From SZUA-35 sp965530755 (lineage in GTDB: Bacteria > Actinomycetota > Acidimicrobiia > Acidimicrobiales > SZUA-35): 64,000 nt of DNA. Positions within the stretch are counted from its first letter, which is position 1; each line of letters starts with the position of its first letter. The DNA lies in the NCBI GenBank assembly GCA_965530755.1, contig CBESNA010000007.1, forward strand, positions 1-64,000, written 5' to 3'. Shown one piece after another: positions 43,326 to 51,501 of the stretch. The position numbers and the translations under genes are program-made. The notes below the pieces were generated by a model. That model searched no databases and was not told the origin of the DNA. It saw nothing but the letters and a program-made list of their open reading frames with translations.

Positions 43326-43364
43326 CGATTCACGAGCGATTCGGAGCACACTCACAGCCGATTC
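43326..43364. promoter_or_regulatory. 11-bp phased direct repeats upstream of DUF2271 gene
   Basis: CGATTC occurs at 43326, 43337 and 43359 with a degenerate unit at 43348, a strict 11-bp period, each followed by similar bases (CGATTCACGAG, CGATTCGGAGC, CGATTCACAGA). Such phasing is typical of tandem OmpR/PhoB-family response-regulator sites. It ends 26 bp before the start codon. Confidence 0.5.
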
Positions 43365-43390
43365 ACAGAATCCCAGGCGATGATCGAACC

Positions 43391-44077
43391 GTGACTTCTC
43401 AGCAATCCCGCTATCTCCGAGCGGTGCATCGCTCGCAATCCGGCGTGTCGCCGGCGGCGCGCCTGACCAGGACCGCTGTTGTCGCCGCCATGTTGGTGCT
43501 TCCCGCAGCCTGCGGAACCGGCGATCAGGCGGCGTTCGACGCCGGGTCGACAACGTCGGTGTCAGCGAGCGACACCACGCAGACGACATCGACCACCCTG
43601 GACAGCACGGCGGCGGACACAGCGCCGCGAGCCCTGTTCCCCGCCGGCGCCGAGTTGATCGTGTCATTCACCTACGAACCATCGTCGGCGCAGAGCGAAC
43701 GACCCTACGTCGCGGTGTGGGTCGAGGACTCAGACGGGAACCTGGTCGACACGATCTCCCTCTGGTTCGACCAAGGCAACAAAGGCACCAAATGGCTGAG
43801 CGATCTCAGCCAGTGGTACCAGGTGTCCGGAGGCGACGACACGACGATGTCTGGGGCAACGAAGGTCGCCGGCGAGTACACGGTGACCTGGGATGGCACC
43901 GACGCCGACGGGAACTCTGTGGCTGCCGGCGACTACGTGCTGAACATCGAGTCGGCTAGAGAAGACGGGCCGACCAGCTTCACGTCCAGTGCCATCACCG
44001 TCGACGACCAGGGCTTCACCATCGACTTCGAGAGCGACGGCGAACTGAGTGGCGTCAACGCGGCTCTCGCCGTCTGA
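43391..44077 (+). CDS. DUF2271 lipoprotein
   Basis: 228 aa from the GTG at 43391. Lipobox LPAAC (Cys41), Thr-rich linker, then a DUF2271 domain: VAVWVEDSDGNLVDTISLWF, SGATKVAGEYTVTWDGTD. The SGAT at 154-157 resembles the Thr-containing motif to which ApbE attaches FMN. The following genes are a PepSY membrane protein and, convergent, ApbE, the set seen in extracytosolic flavin electron-transfer clusters. It may be a surface redox or flavin-binding protein. 11 bp separate it from the PepSY gene. Confidence 0.82.
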   Translation: MTSQQSRYLRAVHRSQSGVSPAARLTRTAVVAAMLVLPAACGTGDQAAFDAGSTTSVSASDTTQTTSTTLDSTAADTAPRALFPAGAELIVSFTYEPSSAQSERPYVAVWVEDSDGNLVDTISLWFDQGNKGTKWLSDLSQWYQVSGGDDTTMSGATKVAGEYTVTWDGTDADGNSVAAGDYVLNIESAREDGPTSFTSSAITVDDQGFTIDFESDGELSGVNAALAV

Positions 44078-44088
44078 AGGACTCCCAC

Positions 44089-44763
44089 ATGACGACCCCG
44101 ACAACCGACGTATTGGTCTCGCACGAACGTTCCGAACCCACGACACCGAGCCCGAACGGCGCGCCCGACCACGGCGCAATGAAGCGGGCGACCCATCGGT
44201 GGGCACGATGGCTGCACGTCTACACCTCGATGGTTGCGCTGCTCATCGTGCTGTTCTTCGGGATCACCGGCATCACGCTCAACCACCCGGATTGGACCTT
44301 CGGCGATGCGACGAGTCGCACGACCACGAGCGGCACGCTCGCCGTCGACCCAACCCTCGACGATGGCAGCATCGATTGGCTGTCGATCGCGGAAGAGGTC
44401 AGGGCCGACTACGACATCAAGGGCAGCGTGGCCGACTTCGGAGCCACCGACACCGAGGGATCGATCACGTTCGTCAACCCCGGATATGCAGCTGACGTCT
44501 TCTTCGACACGACCGACTCGAGCGTCGACGTCACCGTGGAGCAGCAGGGTTTCGTCGCTGTCATGAACGATCTCCACAAAGGACGCGACAGCGGAACTGC
44601 ATGGAGTTGGGTCATCGACGTTTCGGCCGGCTTCCTCGTCGCCATTTCGGTGACCGGCCTGACGATGCAGTTCTTCCTCCGTAAACGACGACGCTCGGCT
44701 CTCACGTCGGCCGTCATCGGCACGGTGATCTCGATCATTCTGATCTGGATCACGATCAGCTGA
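44089..44763 (+). CDS. PepSY-associated membrane protein
   Basis: 224 aa. Helix 1 (about 47-64; MVALLIVLFFGITGITLNHP) is preceded by His35 and His43 (ATHRWARWLHVY), a PepSY_TM pattern often linked to heme or flavin reductases. An extracellular PepSY-like region (about 70-175) and two C-terminal helices follow, joined by a basic loop RKRRRS. It probably passes electrons across the membrane to the DUF2271 protein. Its end overlaps the convergent apbE by 8 bp. Confidence 0.82.
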   Translation: MTTPTTDVLVSHERSEPTTPSPNGAPDHGAMKRATHRWARWLHVYTSMVALLIVLFFGITGITLNHPDWTFGDATSRTTTSGTLAVDPTLDDGSIDWLSIAEEVRADYDIKGSVADFGATDTEGSITFVNPGYAADVFFDTTDSSVDVTVEQQGFVAVMNDLHKGRDSGTAWSWVIDVSAGFLVAISVTGLTMQFFLRKRRRSALTSAVIGTVISIILIWITIS

Positions 44764-45706
44764 TCACCAGGCTCGCCCAGCCCATCGTCGGCCATTGGCG
44801 CCGGTCCCGATCCACCACGAGTCCGCAGACACCATCGAGCCCATCGAGGTACTCGACGGCTCGATCGGGGTCCATCACACCGGCCACGGTCGCCAACACG
44901 TCGGCCGTCATGGCATCGCCGGCGACCACCGTGATCGACGCCACGGCATCGACGGGTCGGCCGGTGTGCGGGTCGATCACGTGGCCGAGCCACTGCTCGC
45001 CGATCTGGAACCCGCGGCGGGCGTCTCCACTGGTCGCAACTGCAGAGCCGGCGATCTCGATGACCGTCAGTGCCGGCTCGTTGTCGTAGGGCCGATGCGG
45101 ATTCTCGATCCCGACCTGCATCGTTCCGCTGCCGCGGTGAGCGAGATCGCCGCCGGCGTTCACACACACCGACAGCGCGCCAGCCCGTTCCCCAGCAACC
45201 AGCGCCCGATCGACGATGTACCCCTTGGCGATCGCGTTGAGGCTCAGCATCGAACAGTCGCCGGTCGGAACCGGGGAGCCATCGACCATCGCGAAACGAG
45301 GCGGGCGAACGGCCGCGGCGACAGCCGCGACCTCCGATGGGTCCGGCATCCTGCCGTTGATCTCGGCTCTGCGCCAGAGAGCGCCGAGCTCACCGACCAT
45401 CGGGTTGAAACCTCCGTCTGAGCGGACCTGCCATTCGAGGGTCTGCCCCATCACCTTGCTGAACTCGGAGCACACCACGACGTCCTCACCTCGGCGCCAG
45501 CGACACAACTCGCTCGACTCGTCGAACGCGCTGAGCACGTGTTCCAACCGGACCATCTCGGCGATGACGGCGGCATCGACCAGTGCTGCTACCTCCTCAT
45601 CAGCAGCTCCGATCCGCACATCGATGGCGGTACCGAGCACACCTTGGTGCTCGAAACGATGCAAACCGTCGTGTCGCAGGTCGGGCGTGCTTCGTGGTTC
45701 GAACAT
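44756..45706 (-). CDS. apbE: FAD:protein FMN transferase
   Basis: 316 aa from the ATG at 45706; an upstream in-frame ATG would extend it toward the hydrolase gene but gives no signal peptide either. ApbE family: LGTAIDVRIG near the start, LNAIAKGYIVDRAL, VNAGGDLAHRG, and HVIDPHTGRP, the Mg/FAD region. It transfers FMN from FAD to Thr in target proteins. The lack of a signal peptide or lipobox suggests either a cytoplasmic form or export by another route. Neighbouring DUF2271 and PepSY proteins are likely partners. Confidence 0.92.
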   Translation of the reverse strand: MFEPRSTPDLRHDGLHRFEHQGVLGTAIDVRIGAADEEVAALVDAAVIAEMVRLEHVLSAFDESSELCRWRRGEDVVVCSEFSKVMGQTLEWQVRSDGGFNPMVGELGALWRRAEINGRMPDPSEVAAVAAAVRPPRFAMVDGSPVPTGDCSMLSLNAIAKGYIVDRALVAGERAGALSVCVNAGGDLAHRGSGTMQVGIENPHRPYDNEPALTVIEIAGSAVATSGDARRGFQIGEQWLGHVIDPHTGRPVDAVASITVVAGDAMTADVLATVAGVMDPDRAVEYLDGLDGVCGLVVDRDRRQWPTMGWASLVIS

Positions 45707-45817
45707 CACGACGAGTGTTCCAGCGAATTCACGGTTTCGATGCGTGGATCGGGGAGCCCGGTTCTGCGTCGCGTTTGCCTCGGAATCCGTGAACAACGCG
45801 ACGCAGAACGGCGCTCG

Positions 45818-46600
45818 TCACCGACCGAGCGACTCGATGAACGCCAACAATGCGTCGGCGAAGACCACCGGCTGGTCCTGGTATGCAGCGTGACCGGCGT
45901 CAGCGATGATCAACACGTCCGAGGTCGTGAATCCCTCCGCCAGTCGCTCGGCGGACGCCTGCGGATCGCCGCCATCGCCATCACCCCACACCAGCAGCGC
46001 TGGGACATCGACCGGCGGTCCCCCGTCTGCGAACGAGGGTGCGCCGCTCGGCGCCACCGGCACGTACCCCGCCAGGTCGGCGAAGAAAGGATCCCTGAGG
46101 GCGGGCAGGCTGAAGATGCCGGACATCGACGGCGAGACGACCACCGTCGACGCTGGGTCGAGGTCGAGGGCACCGAACAAGGCGGCCAGGAACTCGGCCT
46201 CGTCCAGGTCGACGCTGTCGGATGCTCCGAAGCCGGGCAAGTCGACGGCGATTGCCCGGTGGCCGGCGTCGGCCGAGACGAACAAGATGTCGTTGGCGAC
46301 CCAAGTCTGCGATGAATAGGCCGCACCGTGGAGGAAGAGCACGGTGGCGCGTTCGGCGGCCGCGCCATCGGGCGGCTGGATGTCGACCACCGTGATCTCG
46401 CCGCCGCCGACTTGGACTCTCCGATCGGCGGGCTGGAGGGTCGGCAGCTCGGCGTCGACACTCGCCACCGGCTGTTCAGTCTGTTCCAACGGTTCCGAGG
46501 GGGCAGCGTCACCGTCGCCACCGCAGGCGGCTGTCAGCATCGCAAGGGCCGCAACGGCAACAAGCAGAACGACGATCGGCGGGCGATACGTGCTGACCAT
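45818..46600 (-). CDS. ABHD14-like alpha/beta-hydrolase lipoprotein
   Basis: 260 aa. Lipoprotein signal with lipobox TAAC (Cys26). Alpha/beta-hydrolase fold: oxyanion region FLHGAAYSSQTW, nucleophile segment VVVSPSMSGIFSLPAL, which matches the SPSxSG-YSLP pattern of ABHD14 relatives rather than GxSxG, catalytic Asp in VWGDGDGGDP and His in DAGHAAYQDQP. It acts outside the cytoplasmic membrane; substrate unknown. Confidence 0.85.
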   Translation of the reverse strand: MVSTYRPPIVVLLVAVAALAMLTAACGGDGDAAPSEPLEQTEQPVASVDAELPTLQPADRRVQVGGGEITVVDIQPPDGAAAERATVLFLHGAAYSSQTWVANDILFVSADAGHRAIAVDLPGFGASDSVDLDEAEFLAALFGALDLDPASTVVVSPSMSGIFSLPALRDPFFADLAGYVPVAPSGAPSFADGGPPVDVPALLVWGDGDGGDPQASAERLAEGFTTSDVLIIADAGHAAYQDQPVVFADALLAFIESLGR

Positions 46601-46629
46601 GGGCTGAGGCTAGACCGGACGGAACCAGG

Positions 46630-47823
46630 TCAAGGATGCTCGCCGGACCTCGCAGTCTCGAGCGCATCGTCGTCGACCGGGCCGAGAGCGAAGAATCCGG
46701 CAACACCGGCAAAGAGCGCGGCTCCGACAACCATTGACGTACCTGTCGTGGTGGCAGCGAAGATTGCGGCGAACACCAGCGGCCCGATGGCCTGACCGAG
46801 CCTGACCGAGGCCACCCATGCCGCCATGACCGAGGCCCGCTGCGAATCGGGTGTTGCCGAGGTGGCGACGTCCTGCAAGGCAGGAATCATCAGCCCCTCT
46901 CCGAGCCCGTAGAAGACCGACGCCAGAAGCACCATGATGAGCGCAGGAGCGAGGCCGATCGTCAGAGCCGCAACCGAGATCAATCCGCCGCTGACAACGA
47001 GCACCGTTCGCAGCGAGACCACCTCCCTCACCTTGGCCAGGTTGAAGGCGGCCAGAGTCGACCCGATGGCCGGCGATGACAAGACCAGTCCGCGATCGCG
47101 AGCACCAAGTCCGAACTCCTGCTCGAGGTGAAGTGGAAGTGCGGTGAGGAACACACCGAAGATCACGACGAAGAGGAAGAACCCGGCCACGACCACGGCC
47201 AGAATGATCGGCGTTCTGATCACCTCGGCCGCTCCTCGCAGCTGATCACCGAGTGTTCGGGCCTGAGCCGGGCGGCTGGCGGGCAGGACTCTCGCTCCGA
47301 TGATGGCGACCGGGATGCTCACCGATGCCAACCCAAGCGACCAGCGCCAACCGGCCACGTCGGTGATTATCCCCGAGAGCGACGGGATCAGGGCCAGACA
47401 GAGCGTCAGTACGGCGCTGTTGCGGCCGATGAGCTTCGTCCGCTCGATCCCGCTCCAGTGATCGCCGATGAGCACGATGCCCAGGTTGATGAGGCCCGCT
47501 CCCCCGATGCCTTGCACGAATCGGGCGGCCAACAGCAGGTTGAACGTCGGGGCGAGCGAGGCGGCCAATCCGGCGACCCCGAACCACACGAGGCACGGGA
47601 GCAGCACCTTCCGGCGGCCGAGGCGGTCGGCCAGGACGCCGATCACGGGAGCGATGATCACCCCGGGAAGCGGTCCGGACGCGACGAGGATTCCCGCCTT
47701 CCCGTCCGGCTGGCCGAACTCGGCCAGGACATTCGGGATCGCAGGCGTGAGCAGCGTGTTGGCCAGGATTCCCGAGACCGTCACGGCGAAGATGAACCAC
47801 AACGGTGGCCGAGCGTTGGTCAT
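46630..47823 (-). CDS. MFS drug-type transporter
   Basis: 397 aa from the ATG at 47823. Twelve hydrophobic segments; motif A in the first cytoplasmic loop is GVLADRLGRRKVLLP, and FVQGIGGAGLINLG corresponds to the region near helix 4-5. This fits proton-driven drug/metabolite exporters of the DHA1 group. Divergent from the selenocysteine peroxiredoxin gene with a 62-bp shared promoter region. Confidence 0.9.
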   Translation of the reverse strand: MTNARPPLWFIFAVTVSGILANTLLTPAIPNVLAEFGQPDGKAGILVASGPLPGVIIAPVIGVLADRLGRRKVLLPCLVWFGVAGLAASLAPTFNLLLAARFVQGIGGAGLINLGIVLIGDHWSGIERTKLIGRNSAVLTLCLALIPSLSGIITDVAGWRWSLGLASVSIPVAIIGARVLPASRPAQARTLGDQLRGAAEVIRTPIILAVVVAGFFLFVVIFGVFLTALPLHLEQEFGLGARDRGLVLSSPAIGSTLAAFNLAKVREVVSLRTVLVVSGGLISVAALTIGLAPALIMVLLASVFYGLGEGLMIPALQDVATSATPDSQRASVMAAWVASVRLGQAIGPLVFAAIFAATTTGTSMVVGAALFAGVAGFFALGPVDDDALETARSGEHP

Positions 47824-47885
47824 TGCCAAACCACGCTAGGGCTCGTCCCGGCGGGGCAGCGAGTTGATCCTGGCAGACTCGCTCG

Positions 47886-48353
47886 ATGCTGACTCCCGGA
47901 CAACCGGCACCCACATTCACGCTTCCTGATCAGAACGACCGGCTGGTCGACCTCGCCGACCTGGCCGGAGGCTGGGTGCTGCTCTGGTGGTATCCAAAGG
48001 CAGCAACACCCGGTTGAACGGTCGAAGGACAGGCTCTGCGTGACAGAGCCCAACGATTCGACGAACTCGGCGTCACGATTCTCGGAGCGTCATTCGACAC
48101 AACGGCCGAGAATCGTGCCTTCGCCGAGGCGCAGGGCTTTCCGTTCCGCCTGTTGAGCGACCTCGACCACCAGACGGCGGTGGCCTACGGGGTCGCCCGC
48201 GACACGGACGACAAGTTCGCCCAGTTCCCTCGCCGCTACAGCTTCCTCATCGACCCTGCCGGCCTCATCTGTCGCTCGTACGACGTCACCGACGTGGCTG
48301 ACCACGCCGACATGGTGATCGCCGACGTCGAGCGAGCAGGAGAAAGATCATGA
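47886..48353 (+). CDS. Selenocysteine-containing peroxiredoxin (BCP/AhpC-TSA type)
   Basis: 155 aa if the in-frame TGA at 48015-48017 is read as selenocysteine (Sec44). Upstream of it: MLTPGQPAPTFTLPDQNDRL and WWYPKAATPG; downstream: TVEGQALRD, then GVTILGASFDTTAENRAFAE, FPFRLLSDLD, RRYSFLIDPAGLI, up to the TGA at 48351. Both halves are one continuous peroxiredoxin, and the TGA falls exactly on the peroxidatic Cys of TPGCT. The resolving Cys of PrxQ (five residues on) is Gln49, so this would be a 1-Sec type reducing peroxides. A stem-loop at 48032-48050 fits a SECIS. No clear Shine-Dalgarno. The stop overlaps the VIT1-like start by 4 bp. The alternative, a nonsense pseudogene, is less likely. 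Confidence 0.85.
48015..48050 (+). promoter_or_regulatory. Sec UGA codon with candidate bacterial SECIS hairpin
   Basis: UGA at 48015-48017; 14 nt later GGCTCTG (48032-48038) pairs perfectly with CAGAGCC (48044-48050) around the 5-nt loop CGTGA. The loop lies 21 nt after the UGA with G at its second position, within the range accepted for bacterial SECIS elements bound by SelB. Confidence 0.75.
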
Positions 48354-49111
48354 CCTCCGCTCCCTACATCGCCACGTCAGAGCGCGTCCCCGCGGATCCG
48401 AGCAACGATGCCAAGGAGCTCCAGGCTCGGGTCTCGACTGTCACTCGGGGAGCGGCCCGGGCTGCCGTTCTCGGTGTGAACGACGGTCTGGTCACCAACG
48501 TCTGCTTGATCCTGACCGTCGCCGGTGCGAGCTCGACCGTAGGAGATGTCCGCCTCGCCGGTCTGGCGAGTCTGATCGCCGGTGCCTTCTCCATGGCCGC
48601 CGGCGAATGGATCTCCGTTCGCAGTCAGGTCGAGCTGTTCGACGGGATCGTCGGAGAGCTGAACCTGCTTGCTCGACGGAACCCACGTCTACTCCTCGAC
48701 GAGCTGACCTCTAAACTCGAGGACTCCGGGCTGGCCACCGACACGGCCCAACGGGTCGCGACCGAACTCCCGCTCGAGGGCGATCGCTTCATCGACTTCA
48801 CGGCCCGGACCGTGTTCGGATTCGATCCAGGCGAAGTGGGATCACCGATCGTGGCAGCCCTGTCATCGTTCTTCCTGTTCACCGCAGGAGCAATCGTTCC
48901 CCTCGCCCCGTGGTTCATCACAAGCGGCACGAGGGCAATCATCATCTCGGTCGCGGCGACGGCGATCGCCAGCCTCATCGTGGGCGGGTGGGTCAGTCGA
49001 TCATCCGGACGTCCGGCTTCGCATGGCGCGTTGCGTCAGCTGGCGATCGTCCTTGCCGCTTCCGTCGTGACCTACGGAATCGGTTCACTGTTCGGCACGG
49101 CGATCGCCTGA
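48350..49111 (+). CDS. VIT1/CCC1-family iron/manganese transporter
   Basis: 253 aa. VIT1/CCC1 fold: AAVLGVNDGLVTNVCLIL in helix 1, SMAAGEWISVRSQVEL, a cytoplasmic loop of about 60 residues that binds metal in relatives, then three helices. These proteins move Fe2+ or Mn2+ out of the cytoplasm or into a compartment. ATGA overlap with the selenoperoxiredoxin gene suggests a common response to iron-driven peroxide stress (inference). Confidence 0.9.
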   Translation: MTSAPYIATSERVPADPSNDAKELQARVSTVTRGAARAAVLGVNDGLVTNVCLILTVAGASSTVGDVRLAGLASLIAGAFSMAAGEWISVRSQVELFDGIVGELNLLARRNPRLLLDELTSKLEDSGLATDTAQRVATELPLEGDRFIDFTARTVFGFDPGEVGSPIVAALSSFFLFTAGAIVPLAPWFITSGTRAIIISVAATAIASLIVGGWVSRSSGRPASHGALRQLAIVLAASVVTYGIGSLFGTAIA

Positions 49112-49193
49112 GGGCCCGCTCATCGGGACCGCCTCGCGGTAGCCACCTCGTGGCGACGTTGACAAGCCAGCCCCACCCGGTCACGGTGAGCGG

Positions 49194-50819
49194 ATGGACA
49201 TCGAGTTCTCCCCTCCTGGGCCTGGTCACTGGGCGCTCGACCGTTCGCACTACCCGGGCGGAACCACGCCGATCAGCCAATGGCTGATATCCGAGTCGAT
49301 GTCCGCCGGAATGGAGCGCGTGTTCGCAGAGATCGGCGCGCCGGTGAAGGCGGTCGACGCCCGTTTCGTCAATGGCTTCATGTACACCCGGGTACGACCG
49401 TTGATCGGCGCCGACAAACCGGCGAAACGACTGCCGCCGACGCTCATTCTCAAGATCGCAACGCGTTTGCATCCGGAGTTCCGGCGTCGGGCCAAGCAGG
49501 CCACGATCACACTCAATGACCGACCCCACCTCGCCGTTGCCAAGCGGTGGGACGCCGAGATCCGACCCCGGCTCACAGCGGAGAATCGTGGGTTCCAGCA
49601 TGTGGAACTGACCACGCTCGACGATCCCCAGTTGCAGCAGCACATCACCGAACTCTTGGCCCACCTCCGCCAGAACTACGAGCTGCACTTCTGGCTCCAC
49701 GGCCACGACATCGGTCCCATCGCCCGCCTTCTCTACGAGTGCATCGGGTGGGGCATCGAGCCGGACACGGCGATCCACGCCCTCGCCGGCGCCTCGCCCT
49801 CGACGTCACGTCCCGCTGAGGCGCTTCGCCGGATCAAGACCATCGTGGAAGCCTCATCGAGCGAACCAAGAACACTCGACGATGTTCGGGCCGTCTCGAA
49901 CGAGGCGGCCGGACTCCTCGACGCGTATCTCGAGGACCACGGCGAAGTGCTCGCGACCGGCTACGACATCACGGCACTCCGCCTGGTCGAGATGCCAGGT
50001 GTCATCCTGAGCAGTATCCGGTCGGCCAGCGAGACCGAGGAGATAGATCACGAGGCCATCGCTGCCGACCTCCGCGCATCGGTGCCCGCCGACCAACGCC
50101 CGATGTTCGATCAAGTTCTCGGGGACGCCAGAGCCGTGATGGACATGCGGGACGACAACGGACCGCTGACCGTCGAATGGCCCCTTGGCCTCCTGCGACG
50201 CGCAATGCTCGAGGCGGGAACCCGCCTCGCCGATCGTCACCTCGTGACAGACCTCGACCACGTGTTCGAAGTGACCCACGAGGAAGCGAGATCGCTGCTC
50301 GTGGGTGGTCTCCCTGCAGCATCGGAGTTGGCTGAACGCGCTGAACTCCGCACCCGACGTGCGGCGCTCACTCCGCCGGCTTCGCTTGGACCCGTCGAGC
50401 CCGAGCCCCCGCTCGATGTCCTTCCCGATCCGCTGCCGAAACTGGTCGCCATGGTGCAACTGTCGATGACTCATCTCGGCATGGACGGCGCGATCGACGA
50501 TTCGCTCGACGGAGTTGGCATCGGCACGGAGATCTACACGGGCCGAGCCCGCACCGCCGCATCGGCTGAGGAGGCGATCGAACGAATGGAGCCAGGCGAC
50601 GTGTTGGTCGTTCGCGCAACATCTCCGGCGTTCAATGCCGTCCTGATGATCGCCGGTGCCATCGTGACAGCCGACGGCGGCGCAATGTCTCACGCCGCCG
50701 TACTGGCACGCGAGTTGGGTGTGCCGGCAATCGTTGGTGCCGGCGGAGCGCTCAGCATCGTCGACGGCAGCACCGTCGAAGTCGACCCGACCGCAGGAAC
50801 GGTGCGAGTGATCGGCTGA
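49194..50819 (+). CDS. PEP-utilising-enzyme-like protein without ATP-grasp domain
   Basis: 541 aa. The C-terminal 80 residues are a phosphohistidine swivelling domain of PPDK/PEP synthase/rifampicin phosphotransferase: GDVLVVRATSPAF and the phospho-His loop GGAMSHAAVLARELGVPAIVG. The N-terminal 420 residues lack the ATP-grasp signature and resemble the central helical part seen in PEP-synthase-like proteins (ISQWLISESMSAGMER...FVNGFMYTRVRP). It must therefore take phosphate from a partner or not act as a kinase. No ATP-grasp gene is adjacent. Confidence 0.75.
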   Translation: MDIEFSPPGPGHWALDRSHYPGGTTPISQWLISESMSAGMERVFAEIGAPVKAVDARFVNGFMYTRVRPLIGADKPAKRLPPTLILKIATRLHPEFRRRAKQATITLNDRPHLAVAKRWDAEIRPRLTAENRGFQHVELTTLDDPQLQQHITELLAHLRQNYELHFWLHGHDIGPIARLLYECIGWGIEPDTAIHALAGASPSTSRPAEALRRIKTIVEASSSEPRTLDDVRAVSNEAAGLLDAYLEDHGEVLATGYDITALRLVEMPGVILSSIRSASETEEIDHEAIAADLRASVPADQRPMFDQVLGDARAVMDMRDDNGPLTVEWPLGLLRRAMLEAGTRLADRHLVTDLDHVFEVTHEEARSLLVGGLPAASELAERAELRTRRAALTPPASLGPVEPEPPLDVLPDPLPKLVAMVQLSMTHLGMDGAIDDSLDGVGIGTEIYTGRARTAASAEEAIERMEPGDVLVVRATSPAFNAVLMIAGAIVTADGGAMSHAAVLARELGVPAIVGAGGALSIVDGSTVEVDPTAGTVRVIG

Positions 50820-50831
50820 CGACCGAGCCGC

Positions 50832-51392
50832 TCAGTCGGCGGGCGACTCGCTCCGTAGCCGGTAGCGGACGTCGACCGAGGTCGTGGAGTTCACGAGGTT
50901 GACCTTCTTGATCTTGAGCCGGAGAACATCTGCACCGAGCAGCGACTCGAGCCGCTCGGTGAGTGCCGCTTCGTCTGTGTAAGCCGCGTCGAGCGTGACG
51001 TTCTGGTGACGGTGCCCGACGAACAGGCGCGGGTGATCACCAACGAAGAGGGCGACCAGAATCGACGCCATCAGCACCGGGGCGAGCCAGGCAGGCTCGA
51101 CGTCGAATCCAGCGAGCAGACCCAACGACAACGACGAGAAGTAGTAGGCAACCTCTTCCTGGTCGAGCTCCGAGCTACGCAGTCGGATGATCGACAGGAC
51201 ACCGAACAGGCCGAGACCGAACCCGGCGCTGACGCTCGCCGACGAGAGTGCGGTGGCCACGGCGAGTACGCCGATGTTGAGGCTGAGGATTGCGACGACG
51301 ATGTCCTTGCGTCGGTAGCGAGGAAAGTAGAGCGCGAAGACGAGCACGCCGAGCGCCACGAGGTCGGCGGCGATGAGCGAGGCTGTCGGCAT
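50832..51392 (-). CDS. DUF4956 membrane protein
   Basis: 186 aa from the ATG at 51392, preceded by CAGGAG. Four or so hydrophobic segments within residues 1-115 contain the DUF4956 hallmark GLFGVLSIIRLRSSELDQEEVAYYF; the C-terminal 70 residues are a soluble cytoplasmic domain with a VRYRLR end. The family often pairs with VTC/CotH-type polyphosphate or spore-coat genes, not seen here. Function unknown. Confidence 0.82.
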   Translation of the reverse strand: MPTASLIAADLVALGVLVFALYFPRYRRKDIVVAILSLNIGVLAVATALSSASVSAGFGLGLFGVLSIIRLRSSELDQEEVAYYFSSLSLGLLAGFDVEPAWLAPVLMASILVALFVGDHPRLFVGHRHQNVTLDAAYTDEAALTERLESLLGADVLRLKIKKVNLVNSTTSVDVRYRLRSESPAD

Positions 51393-51501
51393 TCGAAGCT
51401 CCTGGGTTCGTGCGAACGAGGACTCCGGCACCCGGGCCTCGGAACCACGTGTGTGTCACGTCGGCACTGGAGCCCCGGGTCTTAGACACACGACTCCGAG
51501 G

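Noticed and set aside
47886..48353. Interpretation of the peroxiredoxin as a nonsense pseudogene
   Set aside because: The only stop is at the catalytic residue, the rest is intact and coupled to the next gene, and a SECIS-like hairpin follows.
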